Source of the DNA: Roseomonas mucosa
Lineage (GTDB): Bacteria > Pseudomonadota > Alphaproteobacteria > Acetobacterales > Acetobacteraceae
Assembly: GCA_945878375.1 (NCBI GenBank)
Contig: CAMDWG010000018.1
Location: forward strand, 1-64,000
Length of the DNA stretch: 64,000 nt
Direction of reading: 5' to 3'
Positions 45,436-54,185 of the stretch are shown piece by piece (the first letter of the stretch is position 1; each line of letters begins with the position of its first letter). The translations under genes were made by a program, and so were the position numbers. The notes beneath the pieces were generated by a model. That model was not told where the DNA came from and did not search any database. It saw only the letters and a program-made list of their open reading frames with translations.

Positions 45436-45504
45436 GGGCGCCGGGAGACATCCCGGCGCCCTGTCCCATTCAGGCCCGGCGGCGCCTTTTGCGCGCCGCC
45501 GGGC
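45436..45504 (-). terminator. Tandem terminator-like hairpins after glnK-amt
   Basis: Two perfect hairpins follow the amt stop: a 12-bp stem GCCCGGCGGCGC/GCGCCGCCGGGC (45474-45504) and an 11-bp stem GGGCGCCGGGA/TCCCGGCGCCC with loop GACA (45436-45461). Neither has a long T-tract on the minus strand, but their position and strength suggest they end glnK-amt transcription. Confidence 0.65.
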
Positions 45505-45519
45505 GGTCAGGCGCAGGCG

Positions 45520-46995
45520 TCAGCCGATGCGCTCACCATGCTGGGCGACGTCGAGGCCCTCGCGCTCTTCCTCCTCGGTCACGCGCAGGCCGACGACCAC
45601 ATCCACGATCTTCAGCAGCACCCATGTGCCGACGGCGGTGTAGGCCATGGTCAGCAGCACCGACTTGATCTGGATCCAGACCATGCCCGGGTTGCCGTAA
45701 AGCAGGCCCGAATAGGCGATCGCGCCTTCGGCGTCGTCGGTCTTGTAGAGCATGCCATAGGCGAAGACGCCGGTGAGGATCGCGCCCACGATGCCGCCCA
45801 GGCCGTGCACATAGAACACGTCCAGGCTGTCATCGATGCCGAGCATCTTCTTGAGGCCCGTCGCGCCCCAGAAGCAGATCACGCCCGCCAGCAGGCCGAT
45901 GGCCAGCGCCGCGCCGGGGAACACCCAGCCCGAGGCCGGCGTGATGGCAACCAGACCCGCCACCGCGCCCGAGATCAGGCCGAGCACGCTGGGCTTGCCC
46001 TTGGCCATCCACTCCGCGAGCATCCAGGCGATGGCGCCGGCCGCGCAGGCGATCTGCGTGACCAGCATCGCCATGCCCGCGCGCGCACCCGCGCCGCCGG
46101 CCGAACCCGCATTGAAGCCGAACCAGCCCACCCACAGCAGCGCCGCGCCTATGACCGCGAGGCCGAGGTTGTGGGGGGACATGTTCTCGCTGCCGTAGCC
46201 GACGCGCTTGCCCAGCACGATCGCCGCCACCAGGCCCGCGACGCCCGCATTGATGTGCACCACCGTGCCGCCCGCGAAGTCCAGCGCGCCCCAGGCCCAG
46301 ATGATGCCGCTCGGGTGCCACACCCAATGCGCGATGGGGCTGTAGATCAGCACCGACCAGAGCACGACAAAGAGGCAGAGCGCGGAGAACTTCATCCGGT
46401 CCGCCACCGCGCCGGTGATCAGCGCCGCGGTGATGATGGCGAAGGTCATCTGGAAGATGACGAACACCGTCTCGGGGATGGTGAAGGCCGTCTCGCCCTC
46501 GGTGCCCGGGCCGAGCACGAAGGGCTTGTCCCAGGCGATCCCGCTCAGCAACACCTTGGAGAAGTCGCCGACCCACAGCCCGCCATTGCCGAAGGCCAGC
46601 GAATAGCCGACCACCATCCAGACGATGGAGACGATGGCGCAGATGGCGAAGGACTGCGCCATGGTGGCCAGGACGGACTTCTTCCGCACCATGCCGGCGT
46701 AGAACAGCGCAACACCCGGCACCGTCATCATCAGCACCAGCGCGACGCTGGTCAGCATCCAGGCCGTGTCGCCGGTGTCGATCTTGGCTTCATCCGCCGC
46801 GAAGGCGGCACCCGCCACCAGCATCGCAGGTATCGCGATCAGCGCGGCGCGCAGAAATGTCGAGCCCTCATGCGCCGGGCGCCCGCGTCGTGCCGCAGGC
46901 GCGCTTACGCTCGACGGGCTTGGCTCGCGGCACGTGCCGCGGGCCGCATTCGCGGCCTCGGCCGGCTGCGCCAGCCGCAAGTCGTGCATCCTCAT
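45520..46995 (-). CDS. amt: Ammonium transporter Amt
   Basis: A 491-residue Amt/MEP/Rh channel with eleven transmembrane helices after a cleavable signal peptide (RAALIAIPAMLVAGAAFA). Landmarks are DTAWMLTSVALVLMMTVPGV, FYAGMVRKKSVL, GFNAGSAGGAG and DVFYVHGLGGIVGAI with the second pore histidine. It conducts ammonium and is gated by GlnK, encoded 37 bp upstream. ATG 46995 follows AAGGGA at 8 nt; ATG 47004 is also in frame. The unusual feature is about 40 extra residues before the signal peptide, encoded by a dispersed repeat copy (46881-46976). Confidence 0.94.
   Translation of the reverse strand: MRMHDLRLAQPAEAANAARGTCREPSPSSVSAPAARRGRPAHEGSTFLRAALIAIPAMLVAGAAFAADEAKIDTGDTAWMLTSVALVLMMTVPGVALFYAGMVRKKSVLATMAQSFAICAIVSIVWMVVGYSLAFGNGGLWVGDFSKVLLSGIAWDKPFVLGPGTEGETAFTIPETVFVIFQMTFAIITAALITGAVADRMKFSALCLFVVLWSVLIYSPIAHWVWHPSGIIWAWGALDFAGGTVVHINAGVAGLVAAIVLGKRVGYGSENMSPHNLGLAVIGAALLWVGWFGFNAGSAGGAGARAGMAMLVTQIACAAGAIAWMLAEWMAKGKPSVLGLISGAVAGLVAITPASGWVFPGAALAIGLLAGVICFWGATGLKKMLGIDDSLDVFYVHGLGGIVGAILTGVFAYGMLYKTDDAEGAIAYSGLLYGNPGMVWIQIKSVLLTMAYTAVGTWVLLKIVDVVVGLRVTEEEEREGLDVAQHGERIG
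46881..46976 (-). repeat. Dispersed four-hairpin repeat, family 1, copy 5, inside amt
   Basis: Read on the minus strand: GGCTG/CAGCC, GGCCGC-GAAT-GCGGCC, CGCGGC-ACGT-GCCGCG, linker AGCCAA, then an imperfect GCCCGTCG/CGACGCGGGC stem. Stem 3 is inverted in sequence relative to copies 1-4 (CGCCGC/GCGGCG) yet still fully paired. It has no stop codon in the amt frame and encodes QPAEAANAARGTC, similar to the tail encoded by copy 4. Confidence 0.75.
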
Positions 46996-47032
46996 TCCCG
47001 TCATCCCTTTTTTCTGTTGAGGACCGCGCGCT

Positions 47033-47518
<486 letters not shown>

Positions 47519-47572
47519 TTAGGCAATTGCCTGCCCCTTGCCGAAACCCATTGGCGCAGCGACCTTTCCCAC

Positions 47573-48853
47573 ATGAGCGATCCCGTCCCCCTCGATGTCA
47601 CCGCCTGCGTCATCGGCGCCGGCCCGGTCGGCGCCACCCTGGCCGCGACGCTGGCCGCCGCCGGCCTGTCCACCGCGGTGGTGGACCGCGCGCCCCTGCC
47701 GCCGATGGAGCTGCCGGAGTTCGACGGCCGCGCCTATGCGATCGCGCTGACCAGCCAGCGCCTGCTGGCCGCCGCCGGCATCTGGGACCGCCTGCCCAGC
47801 ACCCCCCAGCCGATCCGCCGCATCCGCGTCGCCGATGGCCGCCCCGGGGAGCGCCCCTCCTCCCTCAAGCTCGATTTCGACGCGGAGGAGGTGGGCGACG
47901 GCGCTCCCTTCGGCTGGATGGTGGAGGCCAGGGCGCTGCGCGTCGCGCTCAATGCCTGCCTGCCGGCGCTGCCCAATCTGCACGCCTTCGCCCCCGCCAG
48001 CGCCGCCGTGACCCGCCACCCCGACCGCGCCGAGATCCGGATCGAGGGCGGTCCCCTGATCCGCGCCAAGCTCGTCATCGGGGCCGAGGGGCGCGAAAGC
48101 CCGCTCCGCGCCCAGGCCGGGATCGGCGTGACGCGCTGGGATTACGGCCAGGTCGGCATGGTCGGCGCCTTCGCGCATGCGCGCCCGCACCACGGCACCG
48201 CGCTCGAGATGTTCCTGCCCCACGGGCCCTTCGCGCAGCTGCCGCTGGCCGCCCCCGGCGGCTTCGGCCCGGCCGATCTGCCGCATGCCTCGGCTTATGT
48301 CTGGTCCGAGCGGACCACGCTCGCGCGGCGCTTCCTGGCGATGGACGATGCGGCCTTCGGGCGCGAATTGCAGCGGCGCCTCGGCGATCACCTCGGCACC
48401 ATCCGCCCGATCGGGCGGCGCTGGTCCTATCCGCTGTCGGCGCTCTGGGCCGAGCGCTTCACGGCGGAGCGGCTGGCGCTGGTCGGCGATGCCGCGCATG
48501 GCATCCACCCCATCGCGGGGCAGGGGCTCAACCTCGGCTTCCGCGACGTCGCCGCGCTGGCCGAGGCGTTGGTCGAGGCCGTGGCGGCCGGCGAGGATCC
48601 GGGCAGCGCCGCCGTGCTGGCGCGCTACCAGGCCCGCGCGCGGCCCGACGCCATGCTGATGCTGGGCGCGACCCATGTGCTGGAGAAGCTGTTCGGCAAT
48701 GATGTCGGCCCGGTCCGGCTGGCCCGCCGCCTCGGCATCGCCGCGGTGGACCGCATCCCCGCGCTGAAGCGCGCCTTCGCCGAGCGCGCGATGGGCATGC
48801 GGCCGGGCTTGGCCGGGCTGCTGGGCGGGCAGGGGCTGATGAAGCTGGGCTGA
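47573..48853 (+). CDS. UbiH/UbiF/COQ6-family FAD-dependent hydroxylase
   Basis: A 426-residue flavoprotein monooxygenase. N-terminal FAD Rossmann motif VIGAGPVGATLAATLAAAG (residues about 13-31), DGRAYAIALTSQRLLAAAGI typical of UbiH/COQ6, and the second FAD motif GDAAHGIHPIAGQGLNLGFRD (about 306-326). It hydroxylates the ring of the ubiquinone precursor. Which ring carbon is modified cannot be decided from sequence alone, because alphaproteobacterial UbiL/UbiM/UbiH differ in position. It ends 21 bp from the convergent moaB. Confidence 0.9.
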   Translation: MSDPVPLDVTACVIGAGPVGATLAATLAAAGLSTAVVDRAPLPPMELPEFDGRAYAIALTSQRLLAAAGIWDRLPSTPQPIRRIRVADGRPGERPSSLKLDFDAEEVGDGAPFGWMVEARALRVALNACLPALPNLHAFAPASAAVTRHPDRAEIRIEGGPLIRAKLVIGAEGRESPLRAQAGIGVTRWDYGQVGMVGAFAHARPHHGTALEMFLPHGPFAQLPLAAPGGFGPADLPHASAYVWSERTTLARRFLAMDDAAFGRELQRRLGDHLGTIRPIGRRWSYPLSALWAERFTAERLALVGDAAHGIHPIAGQGLNLGFRDVAALAEALVEAVAAGEDPGSAAVLARYQARARPDAMLMLGATHVLEKLFGNDVGPVRLARRLGIAAVDRIPALKRAFAERAMGMRPGLAGLLGGQGLMKLG

Positions 48854-48874
48854 GCCCGCCCGACCAGCGGGAGC

Positions 48875-49414
48875 TCACATGGCCTTCAGGTGTTCCTGCA
48901 GGCGGGGCATCAGCTCCACCAGGTTGCAGGGGCGGTGGCGGCTGTCGAGCTGCCACAGAAGGATGTCGTCCCACGCATCCTTGCAGGCGCCGGTCGAGCC
49001 CGGCAGGGCGAACAGATAGGTCCCGCCCGCCACCCCGCCGATCGCCCGCGACTGGATCGTGGAGGTGCCGATCTTCTGGTAGCTGAGCATGCGGAACAGC
49101 TCGCCGAAGCCGGTGATCTCCTTCTCCAGCACCCGGGAGAAGGCCTCCGGCGTCACATCGCGGCCGGTGATGCCGGTGCCGCCGGTGGTTATCACGCAAT
49201 CGACGTTCGGGTCCGCGATCCAGCGGCGCAGGATCGTCTCGATCAGGGCTGGCTCGTCCTTGCAGATCTCCCGCGCGGCAAGCCGATGGCCGGCCTTGCC
49301 GATCCGCTCCGCCAGCGTGTCGCCGCTGCGGTCGCTGGCCAGGTCGCGGGTGTCGGACACGGTCAGCACCGCGATGTTCACGGGCAGGAAGCTGCGGCTT
49401 TCGTCGATCGGCAT
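48875..49414 (-). CDS. moaB: Molybdenum cofactor biosynthesis protein MoaB
   Basis: A 179-residue MogA/MoaB-fold protein: NIAVLTVSDTRDLASDRSGD at the N-terminus, VDCVITTGGTGITGRDVTPEA (molybdopterin-binding, about residues 79-99), and FALPGSTGACKDAW. It is the trimeric or hexameric MoaB-type enzyme adenylating molybdopterin. GAGGAG lies 8 nt before the ATG at 49414. It starts 11 bp after the lytic transglycosylase stop; the two have no obvious functional link. Confidence 0.92.
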   Translation of the reverse strand: MPIDESRSFLPVNIAVLTVSDTRDLASDRSGDTLAERIGKAGHRLAAREICKDEPALIETILRRWIADPNVDCVITTGGTGITGRDVTPEAFSRVLEKEITGFGELFRMLSYQKIGTSTIQSRAIGGVAGGTYLFALPGSTGACKDAWDDILLWQLDSRHRPCNLVELMPRLQEHLKAM

Positions 49415-49425
49415 GGCGGGGCTCC

Positions 49426-51258
49426 TCAGCGCCGGTTGGCCCTGGGCGGCATCCATTGCGCCACATCCTCGACCCCGGCAAAGCGGGGGAACTGGCCGGC
49501 CGCCAGCGCATCGAGGCTGGGCGCCGGCAGGCCGAGGCGCGCGGCGTAGATCCAGGAATAGGCCAGGACGCGTTGCACGAAGCTGCGGGTCTCGATCACC
49601 GGGATGCTTTCGATGAACAGGAAGGGGTCGCCGTCATGGCGCACCCCCGGTTGCCACCGCGCCAGGTTGCCGGGTCCGTTGTTGTAGGCCGCGAGAACCC
49701 GGATCAGGTCGCCGCCCACTTGGTCGTGCCGGGCCAGGTAGTGCAGGTAGCGCTGCCCGACCTCGAGCGAGAAGGACGGGTCGTGCAGCCGCCTCACCCC
49801 GCCCCTGCGCAGGGATGCATCGCCGGTGATGTAGCTGGCGGTGGCCGGCATGATCTGCATCAGGCCCCGCGCCCCCGCCCGCGAGACGGCAGCCGCGTTG
49901 AAGTTCGATTCCTGCCGCACCAGCGCGTAGACCAGTGCCGGATCCGTGCGAAAGCCATGGGAGGGGCGAAGCCGTGGCACGGGGAAGCGCGCGAAGTCGC
50001 GCGGCCGCCCATCCGCGCTCTGCTGCAGGCTGGCGAGCTGGGCGCCGAGATCGGTCATCCCCGCCGCCGCCGCCACGGCGAGCATCGCCCGTGTCACGCC
50101 GGGATTGCCCTGCACTCGCGGCCAGAGCGCGCGGAGTTCCGCCTCCGCCCGGTCCTGCTGGCCGATCTGCACCAAGGCGAGGGCGCGCCAGCCGGCGGCT
50201 GTTTCCGCCACCGCCGCGGCCTCGCTTTCCCCGGCCAGCTCGTTCTCGAAGGCGAAGCCGAGCGGCAGGCCGAGGGTACGGCGCGCGACCAGCCCGTAGA
50301 AGGTCCGCTGTTCCTGCCCGGCCTGCATCATCCAGGGCACATACAGCTGCGGGCGGCGCGCCCGCACCGCCGCGCGGGCGGTCCAGAACGCCGCCGCGGA
50401 GCGCGTGGCGGGGGAGGCGATCTCGGCCCGCGCCGCTGTTTCGAACAGGGTGTAGGCCAGTTCGTGCCGCTCCAGCCGCCAGGCGGCGAGGCCGGCGATG
50501 AAGGCGGGGAAGGCCGATTGCGGCATCGCGCGCGATGCCTCCATGCCGATCCGCAGCGCATCCTCGTCGCGGTCCAGCTGGAACATGATCTGGGCCACCT
50601 CCCCGCGCAGCAGGGCGGCATAGGCAGGCTTGGGCCGCGCGCGCGCGATCTGGGCCAGCGCAGCCCCCGCATTGCCGTCGCGGGCGCGGTCGCGCACCGC
50701 GCGGTCGAGCGCGGCGTTGCGCGTCACCGGGCGGCTCGGCGGCTCGCGCTCCTCCGGCACCACATCCGTGTTGTCGGCCAGCGCATCCTGCGCGGGTGCG
50801 GGCGGCAGGTCCGTGCCGGGCGGGGCCTTGCGGACCAGCATGGCATAGATTGCCGCCGCATCCGGATGGTCGCCATGCTCGGCGAGCCAGCCGATCATCT
50901 CGGCCGCTGACGCTGCATGGCCGCGGAGCCAGCGGTCGGCCAGCACATGGCCGAGCAGGCGACGGTCGTCGAGCCGTTCGACTTCGCGCGACGCCGCCGT
51001 GATCTCACCCCGCGCCTGGAGGTCGAAGATACGACGAAGCCGCGCCGCGTCGGACGGCGCTAGGGGTTGCGGGAACCCGGCGATCCCACCCTGAAGCGTC
51101 GGGCGCGGAACGCTCATGGCGGTCTGGTCGGCCCGTTGCCCGACCGCAGGAGCCTGAACCCCCACGGTCATCGTCACCCCAAGGCCGAGAACCATCGCCA
51201 TATGGCGAAGCATGCTGACCGGCCGGGGGCGCCGGGCCATGGGGCAGATCGCTCGCAT
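49426..51258 (-). CDS. Soluble lytic murein transglycosylase, Slt70-like
   Basis: A 610-residue periplasmic enzyme. A signal sequence (MLRHMAMVLGLGVTMTVGVQA) precedes a long alpha-superhelical region (about 70-440, residues such as RIFDLQARGEITAASREV), followed by the SLT domain: YALVRQESNFNAAAVSRAG with catalytic Glu (about residue 475), GLMQIMPATA, and LAAYNNGPGNLARW. It cleaves peptidoglycan glycan strands to 1,6-anhydro products. AGGGGAAG precedes the ATG at 51258. It is upstream of moaB. Confidence 0.92.
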   Translation of the reverse strand: MRAICPMARRPRPVSMLRHMAMVLGLGVTMTVGVQAPAVGQRADQTAMSVPRPTLQGGIAGFPQPLAPSDAARLRRIFDLQARGEITAASREVERLDDRRLLGHVLADRWLRGHAASAAEMIGWLAEHGDHPDAAAIYAMLVRKAPPGTDLPPAPAQDALADNTDVVPEEREPPSRPVTRNAALDRAVRDRARDGNAGAALAQIARARPKPAYAALLRGEVAQIMFQLDRDEDALRIGMEASRAMPQSAFPAFIAGLAAWRLERHELAYTLFETAARAEIASPATRSAAAFWTARAAVRARRPQLYVPWMMQAGQEQRTFYGLVARRTLGLPLGFAFENELAGESEAAAVAETAAGWRALALVQIGQQDRAEAELRALWPRVQGNPGVTRAMLAVAAAAGMTDLGAQLASLQQSADGRPRDFARFPVPRLRPSHGFRTDPALVYALVRQESNFNAAAVSRAGARGLMQIMPATASYITGDASLRRGGVRRLHDPSFSLEVGQRYLHYLARHDQVGGDLIRVLAAYNNGPGNLARWQPGVRHDGDPFLFIESIPVIETRSFVQRVLAYSWIYAARLGLPAPSLDALAAGQFPRFAGVEDVAQWMPPRANRR

Positions 51259-51383
51259 GGCGCGCTTCCCCTACAGGCGGTTCGAACGGCTGCGCAACCC
51301 TCGGAATTGAGATTTTCTCGTAATTTGAGACGATCTTTAGCGAATCAGTCTGTTGCGGATCGTTCTTGGGCGATTTTTTTGGG
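51259..51383. other. AT-rich intergenic spacer
   Basis: The 125 bp between the glycosylase stop and the transglycosylase start are clearly richer in A+T than the rest of the window, with TTTTCTC, TAATTTGAG and a run of seven T at 51374-51380. It should hold the transglycosylase promoter on the minus strand, but no convincing hexamers were found. No coding frame was seen. Confidence 0.5.
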
Positions 51384-52181
51384 TCACTCCGCCGCGACCT
51401 GCCCATCCAGGGTCCGTCGGAGCAGCACCAGATCGGCCCAGGCCTCCCGCTTGGCCGCCGGGTTCCGCAGCAGATAGGCCGGATGCAGCGTCGGCAGGGC
51501 GGGCAGGCGGCCCCCGTCCTGCCCCTCCACCGCGTGCCAGCGGCCGCGCAGCCTGGTGATGCCGTCCTTGGCGCGCAGCAGGGCCTTGGCGGCGACGCCG
51601 CCCAGCAGGACCACATGCCGGGGCCGGACGAGCGCGATGTGGCGCAGCACGAAGGGCAGGAACAGGTTGACCTCGGCATCCGTCGGCGTGCGGTTGCCGG
51701 GCGGCCGCCAGGGCAGGATGTTGGTGACGTAGAAATCCTTCGACCGGTCGAGCCCGATCGAGGCGAACATCCGGTCCAGCAACTGGCCCGATGTGCCGAC
51801 GAAGGGCTTGCCGAGCCGATCCTCATCCGCCCCCGGTGCCTCTCCCACCAGCATCAGGCCCGATCCGGGCGCGCCATCGGCGAAGACCAGGTTGGTGGCG
51901 GTGTCCCGGAGCGGGCTGTCCGTCGCCGCGATGGCGGCCCGGAGGGCGTCCAGGTCCTGCGCGCCCCCGGCCAGCCGCGCCGCGGCGGCGGGGCCGGCGG
52001 GCAGCAGGGCGACGGGCGGCGCGACGGCGGGTTGGGTCCGGCTGGCGATGGCCGGCGCCGCCGGGGCCGCGGCCAGGGCGGCCTGCGCCGTGGCGCGGTC
52101 CACCGGCATCTCCGCCAGCGCCTCGTCGGCCCCCCATTCGATCTGCAGCCGCAGCGCGGCCAGCAGCGTCGCCCTGTCCAT
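51384..52181 (-). CDS. Uracil-DNA glycosylase, family 4-like, lacking cysteines
   Basis: A 265-residue protein. The UDG superfamily core is clear: motif 1 [18 protein letters not shown] (about residue 109), [17 protein letters not shown], and motif 2 [11 protein letters not shown]. An Ala/Pro-rich N-terminal 80 residues precede it. It should excise uracil from DNA. Family 4 enzymes normally bind a 4Fe-4S cluster through four cysteines; this sequence contains no cysteine at all. The ATG at 52181 has GGAAG 8 nt upstream; ATG 52196 would add five residues. Divergent from the ETF-QO gene. Confidence 0.9.
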   Translation of the reverse strand: MDRATLLAALRLQIEWGADEALAEMPVDRATAQAALAAAPAAPAIASRTQPAVAPPVALLPAGPAAAARLAGGAQDLDALRAAIAATDSPLRDTATNLVFADGAPGSGLMLVGEAPGADEDRLGKPFVGTSGQLLDRMFASIGLDRSKDFYVTNILPWRPPGNRTPTDAEVNLFLPFVLRHIALVRPRHVVLLGGVAAKALLRAKDGITRLRGRWHAVEGQDGGRLPALPTLHPAYLLRNPAAKREAWADLVLLRRTLDGQVAAE

Positions 52182-52283
52182 GGCTTGAGCTTCCATCCGG
52201 TCCGATATCGGCGCGACCGAGGGTTCCGCGCAATGCCCCGCGACGCTACATCCGCGAAGATCGGGGACGGTGGAGGAACAGGC

Positions 52284-53939
52284 ATGTCGGACAGCGACGC
52301 GCGCGAAGCCATGGAATTCGATGTGCTGGTCGTCGGCGGCGGCCCGGCTGGGCTCGCCTGCGCGATCCGGCTGAAGCAGCTGAACCCCGACGCCGCCATC
52401 TGCCTGGTGGAAAAGGGCAGCGAGATCGGTGCCCATATCCTCTCGGGCGCGGTGCTGGAGCCCCGCGCGCTGGATGAACTGATCCCCGATTGGCGCGACG
52501 ACCCGCCGGCGCTGGCCACGCCGGTCCGCGACGACCGGTTCATGTTCCTGACCGAGAGCCGCGCCTTCAAGCTTCCGACCCCGCCGCAGATGCACAATGA
52601 GGGGAACTACATCGTCTCCCTCGGCAATGTGTGCCGCTGGCTCGGCGCCAAGGCCGAGGCGCTGGGGGTGGAGATCTATCCGGGCTTCGCCGCCTCCGAG
52701 ACCATCATCGAGGATGGGCCAGGGGGGCATCAGGTGAAGGGCGTCGTCGCCGGCGTGATGGGCATCACCCGCGATGGCGAGAAGGGCCCCAACTACCAGC
52801 CGGGGATGGAGCTGCGCGCCACCTACACCGTCTTCGCCGAGGGCTGCCGCGGCAGCCTGACGAAGCGGCTGTTCGAGACCTTCGACCTTCGCCGCGATGC
52901 CGCGCCGCAGACCTATGCGCTGGGGATGAAGGAGCTGTGGGAGATCCCGAAGGACAAGCACACGCCCGGCCTGGTGTGGCATTCCACCGGCTGGCCGCTG
53001 CCGACCGACACCTATGGCGGCTCCTGGCTCTATATGTTCGGGGAGAACCTGGTCTCGATCGGCTTCGTCGTCGGGCTGGACTACCCCAACCCCTGGCTGT
53101 CCCCCTTCGAGGAATTCCAGCGCTTCAAGACCCACCCCGCCATGCGCGGCTTCCTGGAAGGGGGCAAGCGCGTGGCGTATGGGGCACGCGCGCTGAACGA
53201 GGGCGGCATCCAGGCCATGCCGAAGCTGGTCTTCCCGGGCGGCATGATCGTCGGCGATGCCGCGAGCTTCCTCAACGTGCCGAAGATCAAGGGCACGCAC
53301 ACCTCGATGAAGTCCGGCATGGCGGCGGCGGAGGCGATCGCGGGCGCGCTGTCCGGCGACCGCCCGCCGGTGCTGGACGCCTATGAGGCCGGCATCCGCG
53401 CCAGCTGGGCGTGGGAGGAGTTGCAGGCGGTGCGGAACATCCGCCCCGGCTTCGCGAAATATGGCTTCTGGGGCGGCATGGTGAATGCCGCGCTCGACAC
53501 CTACGTCTTCCGGGGCAAGGCGCCCTGGACGCTCGGCCACCACGCCGACCACGAGACGCTGAAGGACGCCGCCAGCGCGCCGAAGATTGCCTATCCGAAG
53601 CCCGATGGCGTGCTGAGCTTCGACCGCCTGTCCTCGGTCTACCTGGCCAACACCAACCATGAGGAAGACCAGCCGTCCCACTTGGTGCTGAAGGATCCGG
53701 GCCGCTGGCAGGGTGTGAACTGGGATCGCTTCGCATCCCCCGAAAGCCGCTACTGCCCCGCCGGGGTGTATGAGGCGGTGGGGGCTGCGGCGGGGAACGG
53801 GGAAGGCGAGATGCGGTTGGTCATCAACGCGCAGAACTGCGTCCACTGCAAAACCTGCGACATCAAGGACCCGACCCAGAACATCGACTGGCGGACGCCT
53901 GAGGGCGGCGGCGGGCCGAACTACATCGGCGGGATGTAG
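52284..53939 (+). CDS. Electron transfer flavoprotein-ubiquinone oxidoreductase
   Basis: A 551-residue membrane-associated flavo-iron-sulfur protein. FAD motif [19 protein letters not shown] (about residues 11-29), [35 protein letters not shown] and, at the C-terminus, the 4Fe-4S ligands in [19 protein letters not shown]. It passes electrons from reduced ETF to ubiquinone, linking acyl-CoA dehydrogenases (one is at 28208) to respiration. GGAGGAAC lies 6 nt before the ATG. A family 3 structured element follows the stop. Confidence 0.97.
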   Translation: MSDSDAREAMEFDVLVVGGGPAGLACAIRLKQLNPDAAICLVEKGSEIGAHILSGAVLEPRALDELIPDWRDDPPALATPVRDDRFMFLTESRAFKLPTPPQMHNEGNYIVSLGNVCRWLGAKAEALGVEIYPGFAASETIIEDGPGGHQVKGVVAGVMGITRDGEKGPNYQPGMELRATYTVFAEGCRGSLTKRLFETFDLRRDAAPQTYALGMKELWEIPKDKHTPGLVWHSTGWPLPTDTYGGSWLYMFGENLVSIGFVVGLDYPNPWLSPFEEFQRFKTHPAMRGFLEGGKRVAYGARALNEGGIQAMPKLVFPGGMIVGDAASFLNVPKIKGTHTSMKSGMAAAEAIAGALSGDRPPVLDAYEAGIRASWAWEELQAVRNIRPGFAKYGFWGGMVNAALDTYVFRGKAPWTLGHHADHETLKDAASAPKIAYPKPDGVLSFDRLSSVYLANTNHEEDQPSHLVLKDPGRWQGVNWDRFASPESRYCPAGVYEAVGAAAGNGEGEMRLVINAQNCVHCKTCDIKDPTQNIDWRTPEGGGGPNYIGGM

Positions 53940-53944
53940 GGTTT

Positions 53945-54038
53945 CCCCACGACGTTGCTGCGCAACGCCGCGGGGGCCCCGGTGTGGTGCGTGTCCTGCC
54001 GGGTTCGGTTCCGCCTGCCGTGGCGAAGCCACGGCAGG
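53945..54038 (+). repeat. Structured 3' element, family 3, copy b
   Basis: Begins 5 bp after the ETF-QO stop. Hairpin 1 pairs CCCCACGACGTTGC with GCAACGCCGCGGGG across a TGC loop (two A/C mismatches), then GGGCCCCGG, TCCTGC, and hairpin 2 CCTGCCGTGGC-GAA-GCCACGGCAGG (54014-54038). Box order and spacing match copy a at 40558; the inner stem has T-A where copy a has C-G. Confidence 0.7.
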
Positions 54039-54116
54039 GCACCGGGGGGCTGCCATGGGGGATGGACTGCGGGGCCCGGCGACGTTGCGCGTGATTGTGG
54101 CGCTTCGGCGCTGCGC

Positions 54117-54169
54117 GATTCGGACAAATGGGCGGGCGGGATCGGCGGGGTGGCTGATTCGGACAAATG
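54117..54169. repeat. 14-bp direct repeat
   Basis: GATTCGGACAAATG occurs at 54117-54130 and 54156-54169, 39 bp apart, in the spacer between convergent ETF-QO and radical SAM genes. Each copy starts with a GANTC site. No function is apparent. Confidence 0.6.
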
Positions 54170-54185
54170 CGCCCGTCCGCGCCAT

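Noticed and set aside
52182..54185. Minus-strand N-terminal extension of the uracil-DNA glycosylase frame across the ETF-QO gene
   Set aside because: The glycosylase start with a ribosome site is at 52181; the extension is antisense to ETF-QO and matches nothing.
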